A stretch of 64,000 nucleotides of DNA from Gemmatimonadota bacterium (GTDB lineage: Bacteria > ARS69). The notes beneath the pieces were generated by a model. That model was not told the DNA's origin, ran no database searches, and saw nothing but the letters and a program-made list of their open reading frames with translations. Positions 51,397-59,115 of the stretch are shown piece after piece (positions within the stretch are counted from its first letter, which is position 1; the number at the start of each line of letters is the position of its first letter). The stretch spans positions 1 to 64,000 of the forward strand of contig JASLLL010000003.1 in assembly GCA_030747075.1 (NCBI GenBank), in the 5' to 3' direction. Both the position numbers and the translations under genes were made by a program.

Positions 51397-51529
51397 GGGC
51401 CGGACAGAAGGACGCGCGCGCTGAGTTCAATGCCGGGGTCGCTCCCGGATGTGCAACTTTTCCCTCCCCGGGTGCGTTGTGGGCCAGTAGGCGGTGCGCG
51501 TGGCACCGAAGATGGAAGAGAGGGGCTCC

Positions 51530-52876
51530 GTGAAGAAGAGAATCCTGTGGATCGCAGTCGCGCTCGTCGTGGGCGGACTTGTCGTGGGTCTGAACCTCCA
51601 CCGTGCCCGTGGCAAGGCGACCGAAGTGGAAGTCCGCCAACTGGCACGAATGGAACTCGTCGCCCGCGTGTCCGCTTCAGGACGGATTGAGGCCCGCCGT
51701 TCGGTCAGCACGACGGCGAGCGTGGTCGGGAAGGTCGTCGAGAAGGCGGTCGAGGAAGGCGACTTCGTCGAGAAGGGCCAGCTCATTCTGCGCGTCGACC
51801 CCCGGGAGCGACAGGCGTTTGTCGATCAGGCACACGCCGGGCTGTCGCGCGCGCGTGCGAATCTGGAACTGTCCGCCGCGCGCCTTCGAGAATCCGAGTT
51901 TGAGTACAAGAGAGTGAAGGGGCTTGTCCGGGCGGACCTGGCCTCCGAGCAGACGCTGGAATCCGCACGAACCAATCACGATGTCCAAGTCGCCGCCGTG
52001 GCCGCAGCCCGGGAAGATGTTCGAAACGCGGAGGCTCAACTCCGGCAGACCGAGCACGAACTGGAGAAGACCGTCGTGCGGGCGGAGATCGCGGGCGTGG
52101 TGGTGCGTCTCTCCGTGGAAGAGGGGGAGAATGTCCTCGCGGGAGATCTGTACAATCAGGGCTCTGCCATCGTAGTCGTGGCGGATCTGACCGAGATGGA
52201 GGCACAAGTCCTGGTGGACGAGACCGAAGTCGTCGAGATCCACCCCGGGCAACCGGCCACGATCGAGGTGGATGCGTTCCCGGATCTTGAGCTGACCGGG
52301 AAGGTGATTGAAGTCGGGAACTCGGCCTACAATGCGGGGCCGCTCGGAACGCAGGAGTCCATGGACTTTCGCGTACGGGTGCTTCTGGACGATCTCTCCT
52401 CAAGGCTTCGGCCCGGGCTTTCGGCAACCGCCAAGATTGAGACGGCGCGGGTTGTCGATGCACTGGCCGTCCCTATGGAAGCCCTGACCATCCGGATTCC
52501 ATCGAAGGAAAGGGATGCGGAAAGCAAGAACCACCCGAGGAAGACGGCCCCCTCTTCCGGGCAGGAGGAGATGGGCCCGGAAGAGGCCGAACGCCTGAAG
52601 GAGGAAGCCGAGGGGGTATTCCTCTGCTCCGGAGACCGGGTTTCGTTCATCGCTGTGGAGCGTGGGATCGCGGGCGAGAAGCACTTCGAAGTGCTCTCCG
52701 GGGTCCAGGAGGGAGCGACCGTCGTAACGGGGCCGTTTGAGGCGCTCCGCAAGCTGGAGTCCGGGCAACCGGTTCGCTATGAGGAACCCGGGGAGAAGCC
52801 CGGCGGGGACGACGAACGCCAGCCGGCGGATGATGCGGCCGAAGGCAAGTCGTCGATGTCCGTGAAAGTCGGGTAG
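51530..52876 (+). CDS. Periplasmic adaptor (membrane-fusion) protein, MacA/HlyD type
   Basis: A 448-residue adaptor that should link an inner-membrane exporter to an outer-membrane channel. An N-terminal membrane anchor (about 5-22), half-lipoyl motif (SASGRIEARRSVSTTASVVG; VEEGDFVEKGQLIL), a coiled-coil hairpin (about 85-180), the second lipoyl half (AGVVVRLSVEEGENVLAG) and beta-barrel domains are visible. A charged insertion (about 325-365, KERDAESKNHPRKTAP) and an acidic tail are unusual. GTG at 51530 is preferred because GAGAGGGG is just upstream; ATG at 51512 is possible. Five bp separate it from the first permease gene. Confidence 0.87.
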   Translation: MKKRILWIAVALVVGGLVVGLNLHRARGKATEVEVRQLARMELVARVSASGRIEARRSVSTTASVVGKVVEKAVEEGDFVEKGQLILRVDPRERQAFVDQAHAGLSRARANLELSAARLRESEFEYKRVKGLVRADLASEQTLESARTNHDVQVAAVAAAREDVRNAEAQLRQTEHELEKTVVRAEIAGVVVRLSVEEGENVLAGDLYNQGSAIVVVADLTEMEAQVLVDETEVVEIHPGQPATIEVDAFPDLELTGKVIEVGNSAYNAGPLGTQESMDFRVRVLLDDLSSRLRPGLSATAKIETARVVDALAVPMEALTIRIPSKERDAESKNHPRKTAPSSGQEEMGPEEAERLKEEAEGVFLCSGDRVSFIAVERGIAGEKHFEVLSGVQEGATVVTGPFEALRKLESGQPVRYEEPGEKPGGDDERQPADDAAEGKSSMSVKVG

Positions 52877-52881
52877 GCCTC

Positions 52882-54111
52882 GTGCATCTCCAGGAGGGCG
52901 TCCGCGTTGCGCTGTCTTCACTGTGGGCGTACAAGCTCCGCACTTTTCTGACCGTCCTTGGGAATGTCGTGGCCGTCACTTCCGTGATTGCGGTGGTGTC
53001 TCTCATTGACGGAATGGACCTGTTTGTGCGGCGGGAGATCGCGGACGAGGGGTCCACCGTTCTGACGCTTCGCCGCATGGATGATCTCCAGGCGCTGACC
53101 AACCTCGAGGCGTTTCTGGAGGCGCTGCACAATCCCCGGATCACGCTCGATGACTTCCAGGCGCTTCGTGACGCCGACCTCCAGTATGTGGAGTATCTCG
53201 CGGCGTATCGGTCCTCGCGAGGAAGGGTCTCGCATGGGGGAAGGTCCGCAAAGGAAGCCTCCATCCGTGGCTGGACTGCGGACTATCCACACCTGCTGGA
53301 TCTGGAGCTCTCGGACGGCCGACACTTCAACGCATTTGAATCCCGTGCAAGCCGCCCGGTGGCCATTATCGGTTCGGATATTGCGGAGAGAATCCTCCGA
53401 ACGCGGGAGCCCCTCGGGAAGATGCTCCGGGTGAACGGTCGACATGTGGAAGTGATCGGGGTGCTGAAGGAAGAGGGCGGGATCATGGGGCAGAACCCGA
53501 ATCTCGTCGTGTATATGCCACTTGGGCGTTTCTTCAAGATCTACGGTTCGCGGCAGTCTCTGGCGATCCGGCTGAAGGTGCCCGATGTGCGCCTGATCCC
53601 GGACGCCCGGGAAGAAGTGCGCATGCACATGCGAATCCGACACGCTCGAGAGCCCGGCCAGGGTGACGACTTCGCGATCACCTCCGCAGACCGCATCCTC
53701 GACTTGTGGAAGGGGATCTCCCGCGCCATCTTCTCCGCGCTCATCATGCTGGTGTCGATTTCCCTGGTGGTCGGCGGGGTGGTGATCATGAACATCATGC
53801 TGGTGTCGGTGACGGAGCGGACCCGGGAGGTCGGCACGCGCAAGGCGCTGGGTGCGCGTCGGGCGGACATCTTGTGGCAGTTCCTCGTAGAGGCGATGAC
53901 GCTGTCTCTGGTGGGCGGAGTTCTCGGCATTCTGCTGGGCTTTGGTCTGGCCAGCCTGGTGGCGGTCGTGTCTCCGCTCCCGTATGCCATCGAGCCCTGG
54001 TCGATTGCCGCAGGGCTTCTCGTCACGCTCCTGGTGGGGTTGTTCTTCGGAATCTACCCGGCAGACCGCGCCGCAAAGCTGGACCCGGTGGAGGCGCTGA
54101 GCCATGAGTAG
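52882..54111 (+). CDS. MacB-type ABC transporter permease (first of two)
   Basis: A 409-residue MacB/FtsX-type permease: N-terminal helix (about 20-45, LRTFLTVLGNVVAVTSVIAV), a large periplasmic MacB_PCD domain (about 45-270), then three helices (about 285-400) with the signature MNIMLVSVTERTREVGTRKA and KLDPVEALSHE at the end. These permeases transmit ATP energy mechanically instead of forming a channel and need a separate ATPase when it is not fused. None is encoded here. GTG at 52882. Overlaps the second permease by 8 bp. Confidence 0.9.
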   Translation: MHLQEGVRVALSSLWAYKLRTFLTVLGNVVAVTSVIAVVSLIDGMDLFVRREIADEGSTVLTLRRMDDLQALTNLEAFLEALHNPRITLDDFQALRDADLQYVEYLAAYRSSRGRVSHGGRSAKEASIRGWTADYPHLLDLELSDGRHFNAFESRASRPVAIIGSDIAERILRTREPLGKMLRVNGRHVEVIGVLKEEGGIMGQNPNLVVYMPLGRFFKIYGSRQSLAIRLKVPDVRLIPDAREEVRMHMRIRHAREPGQGDDFAITSADRILDLWKGISRAIFSALIMLVSISLVVGGVVIMNIMLVSVTERTREVGTRKALGARRADILWQFLVEAMTLSLVGGVLGILLGFGLASLVAVVSPLPYAIEPWSIAAGLLVTLLVGLFFGIYPADRAAKLDPVEALSHE

Positions 54112-55360
54112 AGGAGTCTCGGAGCAGCGCGCGGTCATTCGGGAGTGCATCGGTCTGGCGCTTGAGGTCCTGCGGGCACATCGCATGCGCTCGGCTCTGG
54201 TGATCCTCGGCGTTGCCATCGGCGTGGCGGTTCTGATGGGAATGGTGGCGGTTCTCACCGGGTTGGGCCAGAAGATCGAAGACGAGATCACCGCCAGCGA
54301 ACGGCCTGTCGTGACGCTGAGCAAGTTCGACTTCCTGACCGAGGGGGACCCCCATCAGGAGAAGATTCTCGCCCGGCCGGATGTCACTCCGGAGGACGCG
54401 GCCGCTCTTGAGGACTTGTGCGAATCCGTGGAGATGGCGGAGTTCTTCATCGACGCGAATCGCGGGACCATCCTTCACTATCGGGACCAGAAGACACGCA
54501 TCGTCTTTGTTGCCGGTGGGGGAGAGAATGTGCCGTTCGTGTACAACCTCCCGGTGACGGTGGGACGCTATTTCCACGATGCGGAACTCCTGGCGAGCCG
54601 GAATGTGATCGTGCTGGGGCACGGCCCCGCGGAGGATCTGTTCCCGATCCTCGATCCCGTGGGCAAGCGAATCCGGCTGGGTGGAGAGGAGTACGAGGTC
54701 GTCGGGGTCTTTGCGGAGAGGAAGTCCGTGTTCGGGGGCATGAGCGAGAACTTCGCCTTCATCCCCTGGACGACATTCAAGAAGAACTACGGTCGCAAGC
54801 ACGATCCCTATTATGTCTACATGACGATTGCGGAAGGATACACCGCCGAGGATGTCGTGCGGGAAGCAACGGTGGTGATGCGTGCCCGCCACAGACTCGC
54901 GCCGGGTGAGAAGAACGACTTCGCCGCGATTTCGAATGATCGCATCACCGAGTTTGTGCAGAAGATCACCGGACCCATCGGTCTGGTGCTTCTGGTGATG
55001 TCATCCATCGGCCTGACAGTGGGAGGAATCGGCGTGATGAACATCATGCTGGTGTCCGTGACGGAACGAACGCGCGAGATCGGTATTCGCAAGGCACTCG
55101 GCGCGAGGCGCGGGACGATCCTCCTCCAGTTCCTGGTGGAGGCCGGAACGCTGACCGGACTCGGCGGCCTCGTGGGCGTCGGGCTGGGTTCGGTCGTCGC
55201 GTGGGGCGTGGGGCGTGTCGCGCACTTTCCGGTGCACATCAGCCCTTGGATTGTGCTCGGGGGTGCCCTCTTCTCGATCAGCATCGGAGTGTTCTTCGGC
55301 CTCTACCCGGCGGTTCGGGGAGCCCGACTCGATCCGATTGAGGCGCTGCGCTACGAATGA
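54104..55360 (+). CDS. MacB-type ABC transporter permease (second of two)
   Basis: A 418-residue paralogue of the preceding permease with the same plan: first helix about 28-50 (ALVILGVAIGVAVLMGMVAV), periplasmic domain, then three helices with MNIMLVSVTERTREIGIRKA and RLDPIEALRYE at the end. The two probably form a heterodimer with the MacA-like adaptor. The ATPase must be supplied from elsewhere or be missing. The stop overlaps the next gene by 4 bp, so a glycosyltransferase-like protein is made from the same message. Confidence 0.9.
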   Translation: MSRGVSEQRAVIRECIGLALEVLRAHRMRSALVILGVAIGVAVLMGMVAVLTGLGQKIEDEITASERPVVTLSKFDFLTEGDPHQEKILARPDVTPEDAAALEDLCESVEMAEFFIDANRGTILHYRDQKTRIVFVAGGGENVPFVYNLPVTVGRYFHDAELLASRNVIVLGHGPAEDLFPILDPVGKRIRLGGEEYEVVGVFAERKSVFGGMSENFAFIPWTTFKKNYGRKHDPYYVYMTIAEGYTAEDVVREATVVMRARHRLAPGEKNDFAAISNDRITEFVQKITGPIGLVLLVMSSIGLTVGGIGVMNIMLVSVTERTREIGIRKALGARRGTILLQFLVEAGTLTGLGGLVGVGLGSVVAWGVGRVAHFPVHISPWIVLGGALFSISIGVFFGLYPAVRGARLDPIEALRYE

Positions 55361-57186
55361 GTGATATGCGTCGCACTCTGTCCGGCATTCCGGGGGCGGC
55401 GGTGGCCGCGGGTGTGGTGGCTCTCCTCTACAGGGCGCTCTACCTTCGCTTCCTCTCGGAGTCGCCGGAGTTTGCCCAGCCGATCCTGGACGGAGCGGCC
55501 CATTGGAGCTGGGCGCGGGATGCGCTCGCGGGCGCATGGCCGCCCGCCGGAGAGGCCTTCTTCCGCGCGCCCGGCTATGTGGGCTGGCTTGCGGGATTGC
55601 GCGCGGTGTGTGGGGGGGACCCCGCCGCGGCGCGGACGGTTCAGCTGCTCGCCGGAGCGGCGACTCCCGTACTGACGGCCTGTCTCGCGGGGCGACTTTT
55701 CGGTCGGTCGGCCGCGTGGATCGCCGGGCTGGGGGCGGCGGTCTATCCCGTGCTTCCGTTCTTCGATGGGCAGTTTCTGGCCGTCTCCATCGGGGTGCCG
55801 CTTTTCACGGCCGCGCTCCTCGCCTCGGCGGATCTCGTGGAGGGACGCGGGGGGCGTGTCCGGGCTGGCTTTGCCGGCGGGCTGTGGGGGATCGCGGGAA
55901 TCGTGCGGCCTCCCGCGCTCCTTCCGGGGGTGCTGCTTGTCGTGTGGCTGGTCACGAATCGCCGACGCCGACTCGCGGCGGTGGTGGCGCTGGCTCTCCT
56001 TCTCCCCGCACTGGCGGTGACGCTTCGGAATGCGTCGGCGGGGGATCCGGTGTTCGTCGCATCGCAGGGGGGACTCAATCTGTACCTCGGGAACCACCGC
56101 CTGGCTGATGGCATGACCGCGACCTTCCCGGATCACCCGGAAGCGGGGGGGTATCGCATGATGGAAGCGGCGCACGCGTTGGCGGAGCGGAGTGTGGGGC
56201 GGACTCTGCGCTCCTCGGAGGTGTCCCGGCACTACGCGCTGCGCACGGCCTCGGAGATTGCAGCGGACCCCGTTCGATGGGTCCGGCTCCTCGGGCGGAA
56301 GGCACTGCTCTTCTGCGGGGCGCGGGAGATTCCGAACAACCACGACCCGGTGCTCTTTGCGGAGGCGTTTCCCTGGTTGAGGTGGCTGCCGGGGTGGGGG
56401 CTGTGGGCACCGCTGGCGCTGTGCGGCGCGGTGCTTCTCCGGCGACGGATGAGCGCGAGCGCCGGGTTCGCGGCGGCGGCAGTGGGGACGGTACTTGCCG
56501 TCTCGGTGGCCTTCTTCACCTGCGCGCGGTTTCGGCTTCCGGCGGTTCCGATCCTCCTTGCGTTCGGGGCCGGGGGGCTGGCGGGGCTTCCACGCCTCTG
56601 GCGGGAGGCGCGCGCGCGACGGCATCTCGCGGTGGGTGCGGGAGTGTTTGTGCTGGCGTTTGCGACGGTGCGGAGCAATCCGGGCGGCGTGCAGGGGGCG
56701 CCGTGGGTCGGATCATTCGTGCTGATGGCGGACGCGGAGCGGGCGCGTGGAGAACCGGTGCGCGCGCTCAGATGGCTGGATCGTGCGTTGCAGTCCGACC
56801 CGAACTACTATCCGGCGCAACGAGCGAGGGTGGAGTCGTTGAGACGGATGGGACGCTCGCAGGCCGCGCTGGAGAGCGTGGAGGCCTTGCTTGCGAAGCG
56901 TCCGCACGACGCCGCCCTCCACCTGGAGGCAGGCGTTCTGCACGATCTCTCGGGGAACCCACAGGCCGCGTTGCGCTTCATGGAGCGCGCGGCGAGCCTG
57001 GACCCGTCGCTCGATGAAGCCGTCGTGAGTCGCGCTGTCGTGCTGGCACGATCCGGGCGCGAAGAGGACGCCGCACAAGTGCTCCGTGCCTTCCTCCGGG
57101 CGCGTCCGGGTTCGTCTGAGGCGCCGCGGGCACGAGATCTTCTGATGCGCGTAGAGGCGGAGGAGGCTGGATCGACCCGGGATTGA
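55357..57186 (+). CDS. Membrane glycosyltransferase-like (GT39/PMT-type) protein with C-terminal TPR (paralogue)
   Basis: A 609-residue multi-helix membrane protein. The first ~450 residues contain about ten hydrophobic helices with FFRAPGYVGWLAGL and ACLAGRLFGRSAAWIAG, matching the plan of the 21461-23170 gene. Shared motifs include KALLFCGAREIPNNHD (there KVALLFNAREIGDN). The C-terminal ~140 residues are TPR repeats (RWLDRALQSDPNYYPAQRAR; HLEAGVLHDLSGNPQAALRF). Glycosyltransferase activity is inferred, and the acidic pair after helix 1 is less clear here (LDGAAHWSWARD). The TGA stop lies inside the -35 box of the tRNA-Arg promoter. Confidence 0.8.
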   Translation: MSDMRRTLSGIPGAAVAAGVVALLYRALYLRFLSESPEFAQPILDGAAHWSWARDALAGAWPPAGEAFFRAPGYVGWLAGLRAVCGGDPAAARTVQLLAGAATPVLTACLAGRLFGRSAAWIAGLGAAVYPVLPFFDGQFLAVSIGVPLFTAALLASADLVEGRGGRVRAGFAGGLWGIAGIVRPPALLPGVLLVVWLVTNRRRRLAAVVALALLLPALAVTLRNASAGDPVFVASQGGLNLYLGNHRLADGMTATFPDHPEAGGYRMMEAAHALAERSVGRTLRSSEVSRHYALRTASEIAADPVRWVRLLGRKALLFCGAREIPNNHDPVLFAEAFPWLRWLPGWGLWAPLALCGAVLLRRRMSASAGFAAAAVGTVLAVSVAFFTCARFRLPAVPILLAFGAGGLAGLPRLWREARARRHLAVGAGVFVLAFATVRSNPGGVQGAPWVGSFVLMADAERARGEPVRALRWLDRALQSDPNYYPAQRARVESLRRMGRSQAALESVEALLAKRPHDAALHLEAGVLHDLSGNPQAALRFMERAASLDPSLDEAVVSRAVVLARSGREEDAAQVLRAFLRARPGSSEAPRARDLLMRVEAEEAGSTRD

Positions 57187-57211
57187 CCAAACAGGGCGGG
57201 GAGCGTAGTTT
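57183..57211 (+). promoter_or_regulatory. Candidate promoter for tRNA-Arg
   Basis: TTGACC at 57183-57188 and TAGTTT at 57206-57211 with a 17-bp spacer. The tRNA starts 16 bases after the -10 box. The upstream gene's TGA stop (57184-57186) is contained in the -35 box. A GGCGGGG/CCCCGCC hairpin overlaps the -10 region. Confidence 0.6.
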
Positions 57212-57226
57212 CGCCCCGCCTGCCGC

Positions 57227-57303
57227 GCCCCCGTAGCTCAGGTGGATAGAGCAGTGGTTTCCTAAACCGCGTGTCGGGTGTTCGAGTCGCCCCGGGGGCG
57301 CCA
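57227..57303 (+). tRNA. tRNA-Arg (anticodon CCT)
   Basis: Acceptor GCCCCCG/CGGGGGC, anticodon stem GTGGT/ACCGC (one G-U) around TTCCTAA (anticodon CCT, reads AGG), T-arm GGGTG TTCGAGT CGCCC, discriminator G and encoded CCA. The 112 bp from here to the lipoprotein start show no other feature. Confidence 0.94.
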
Positions 57304-57415
57304 GGGGACTGGGTACCGAAGTGGTGGCTCGATCCGAGGAATACTCGCACCCTTGACGGGGGAACCTATCGCGGACAACTTGGTCCGGATTGAAATCGCA
57401 AGGGAGGCGCGAAAA

Positions 57416-57961
57416 GTGATACGCGGCATGATGGTCCTGGCGGGTGTGCTTCTTCTGGCGGGGTGTGCGGAAGAGGATGTGAAGACCTACACGGTGGAGA
57501 AGGCTCCCCCGACCGAAGCGCACGCTCATGCATCCGGCGAACTCCTGTGGGAGACTCCGGACGGGTGGACCGCATCAGAGGGTTCCTCCATGCGGCTGGC
57601 CAGCTTTTCCGTGCCGGGTCCGGAGGGAGTGAACTCGGGAGATTGCTCCATCATCGTGCTGGGCGGGGACGGGGGGGGGCTGGTGCCGAATGTGAATCGG
57701 TGGCGAGGTCAAATCGGCCTTGCTGGCGCTTCCGAAGAGGCCATCCTGTCCGCGTCCCGAGAGGAGACCGGTGGTCTCGGAGAGTATCGGATCTTTCGTC
57801 TGGTGAATCCGGACAATGCGGACGCCGCGTTTCTGGTCGCGATGATTCCCGGCGGTGCTCGTACGCTGTTCGTCAAGCTTGCGGGGCCGGTGGGGCTTGT
57901 GGATTCGGCCGATGACGCCTTCGTCGGGCTGTGCCGTTCGCTGAGGGAGTCGGACTCCTGA
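57416..57961 (+). CDS. Predicted lipoprotein
   Basis: A 181-residue lipoprotein. The signal MMVLAGVLLLAGC carries a clear lipobox (L-A-G-C), so it is lipidated at the Cys (about residue 16). The mature part has no recognised domain; ELLWETPDGWTASEGSSMRL and the FRLVNPDNADAAFLVAMIPG segment look like a compact beta domain similar to those found ahead of cytochrome c biogenesis genes. GTG at 57416 follows AGGGAGG. It immediately precedes resB, suggesting a role in the same envelope redox machinery (inference). Confidence 0.82.
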   Translation: MIRGMMVLAGVLLLAGCAEEDVKTYTVEKAPPTEAHAHASGELLWETPDGWTASEGSSMRLASFSVPGPEGVNSGDCSIIVLGGDGGGLVPNVNRWRGQIGLAGASEEAILSASREETGGLGEYRIFRLVNPDNADAAFLVAMIPGGARTLFVKLAGPVGLVDSADDAFVGLCRSLRESDS

Positions 57962-57996
57962 GCGCGCCCCTCTCTCGCCCGAAGGGCGGTCAGGAC

Positions 57997-59115
57997 TTGC
58001 CGCTTTTTCTTGTGCGCCTCATGTCCCGGACGGATGTCTTCGTATACGCGTGCTGGTGGCTGATGGCCCTGCTGGTCATCGGGACGGTCGCGCAGCGCGA
58101 GATCGGCCTCCATGCGGCCCAGGCGCGCTACTTCTCCTCGTGGGTGCTGACGGTGTGGGGGTTCGTGCCGCTGCCCGGCGGCCGCCTGACCATGCTGGTG
58201 GTCTTCATGGGCCTGACGCTGTTTCTGGTCCGTCGCTTCAGTCTGCGCCCCCGGAAGCTGGGGATCACCATCGTGCACTCGGGTGGGCTTCTCCTGTTGA
58301 TCGGTGGATTCGTGACCGCCTACTTCGCGTCAGAGGGCAGCATGGCCATCGGCGAGGGAGAGAGTGCGTCTTTCGTGACGGACTATCACAAGCGGGAACT
58401 CGTACTGGTAAACAGCGGGCCGGAGGGTCACGACTCCGTGACTGCGTTCGGGGAGAGCCTGCTTCGCCCGGGAGGAGTTCTCTCGGCGCCGGACCTGTCG
58501 TGGCAGGTTGAGATTCTCCATGCGTTTGAGAACTGCCGTTTTGTCGAGCGTTCGGAAGATCCCCCGCAGGATGCACGGGGGCTGTACCAGCGCCTGGACC
58601 TGGTGGAAGAGCCGTCGGCCGCGGAGGACGAGCAGAACCTTCGCGGGCTTCTCTACCGAGTCCTCGGGACTGCTGAAGAGGATGGCGTTTACGCCCTCGT
58701 GGAACGACAGAAGGTCTCCCCGGAGATCGGGTCCGAAGAGAATGCGCGGAAACTGATCTTCCGCCGCGCACGGCGCTACCTGCCCTTCTCCATCGAACTG
58801 GACGACTTTGAGAAGCGACTTCATCCGGGGACCGGGATGGCGCAGAGCTACCAGTCGGTCGTGTATGTCGTGGACGGGGAGACGCGCAGGCGTGTGGTGA
58901 TCAGCATGAATGAACCGCTTCGGTATCGTGGACACACCTTTTACCAATCTTCGTTTATTGAGGGCGCGGCGGGAGACACCACCATTCTGGCCGTCGTCCG
59001 CAACGCAGGGCGGATGATGCCTTACATCGCGAGCGTGGTGATGTGCGTGGGCCTTCTGCTTCACCTTCTTGTGCAGGTGCCTCGACTTGCACGGAAGAAG
59101 GAGGGGGAGGCATGA
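57997..59115 (+). CDS. resB: Cytochrome c biogenesis protein ResB/CcsB
   Basis: System II cytochrome c maturation subunit. About 372 residues with membrane helices near the N-terminus (VFVYACWWLMALLVIGTVAQ; LTMLVVFMGLTLFLV; GITIVHSGGLLLLIGGFVTA), a large periplasmic domain and a last helix (MPYIASVVMCVGLLLHLLVQ). LRYRGHTFYQSSF is a typical ResB motif. The start is uncertain: TTG 57997 is listed, but a GTG at 57931 overlapping the lipoprotein gene, or a CTG at 57958 with GAGGGAG 8 bases upstream, could be used. Overlaps the CcsA gene by ATGA; the two form the heme export/ligation complex. Confidence 0.85.
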   Translation: MPLFLVRLMSRTDVFVYACWWLMALLVIGTVAQREIGLHAAQARYFSSWVLTVWGFVPLPGGRLTMLVVFMGLTLFLVRRFSLRPRKLGITIVHSGGLLLLIGGFVTAYFASEGSMAIGEGESASFVTDYHKRELVLVNSGPEGHDSVTAFGESLLRPGGVLSAPDLSWQVEILHAFENCRFVERSEDPPQDARGLYQRLDLVEEPSAAEDEQNLRGLLYRVLGTAEEDGVYALVERQKVSPEIGSEENARKLIFRRARRYLPFSIELDDFEKRLHPGTGMAQSYQSVVYVVDGETRRRVVISMNEPLRYRGHTFYQSSFIEGAAGDTTILAVVRNAGRMMPYIASVVMCVGLLLHLLVQVPRLARKKEGEA

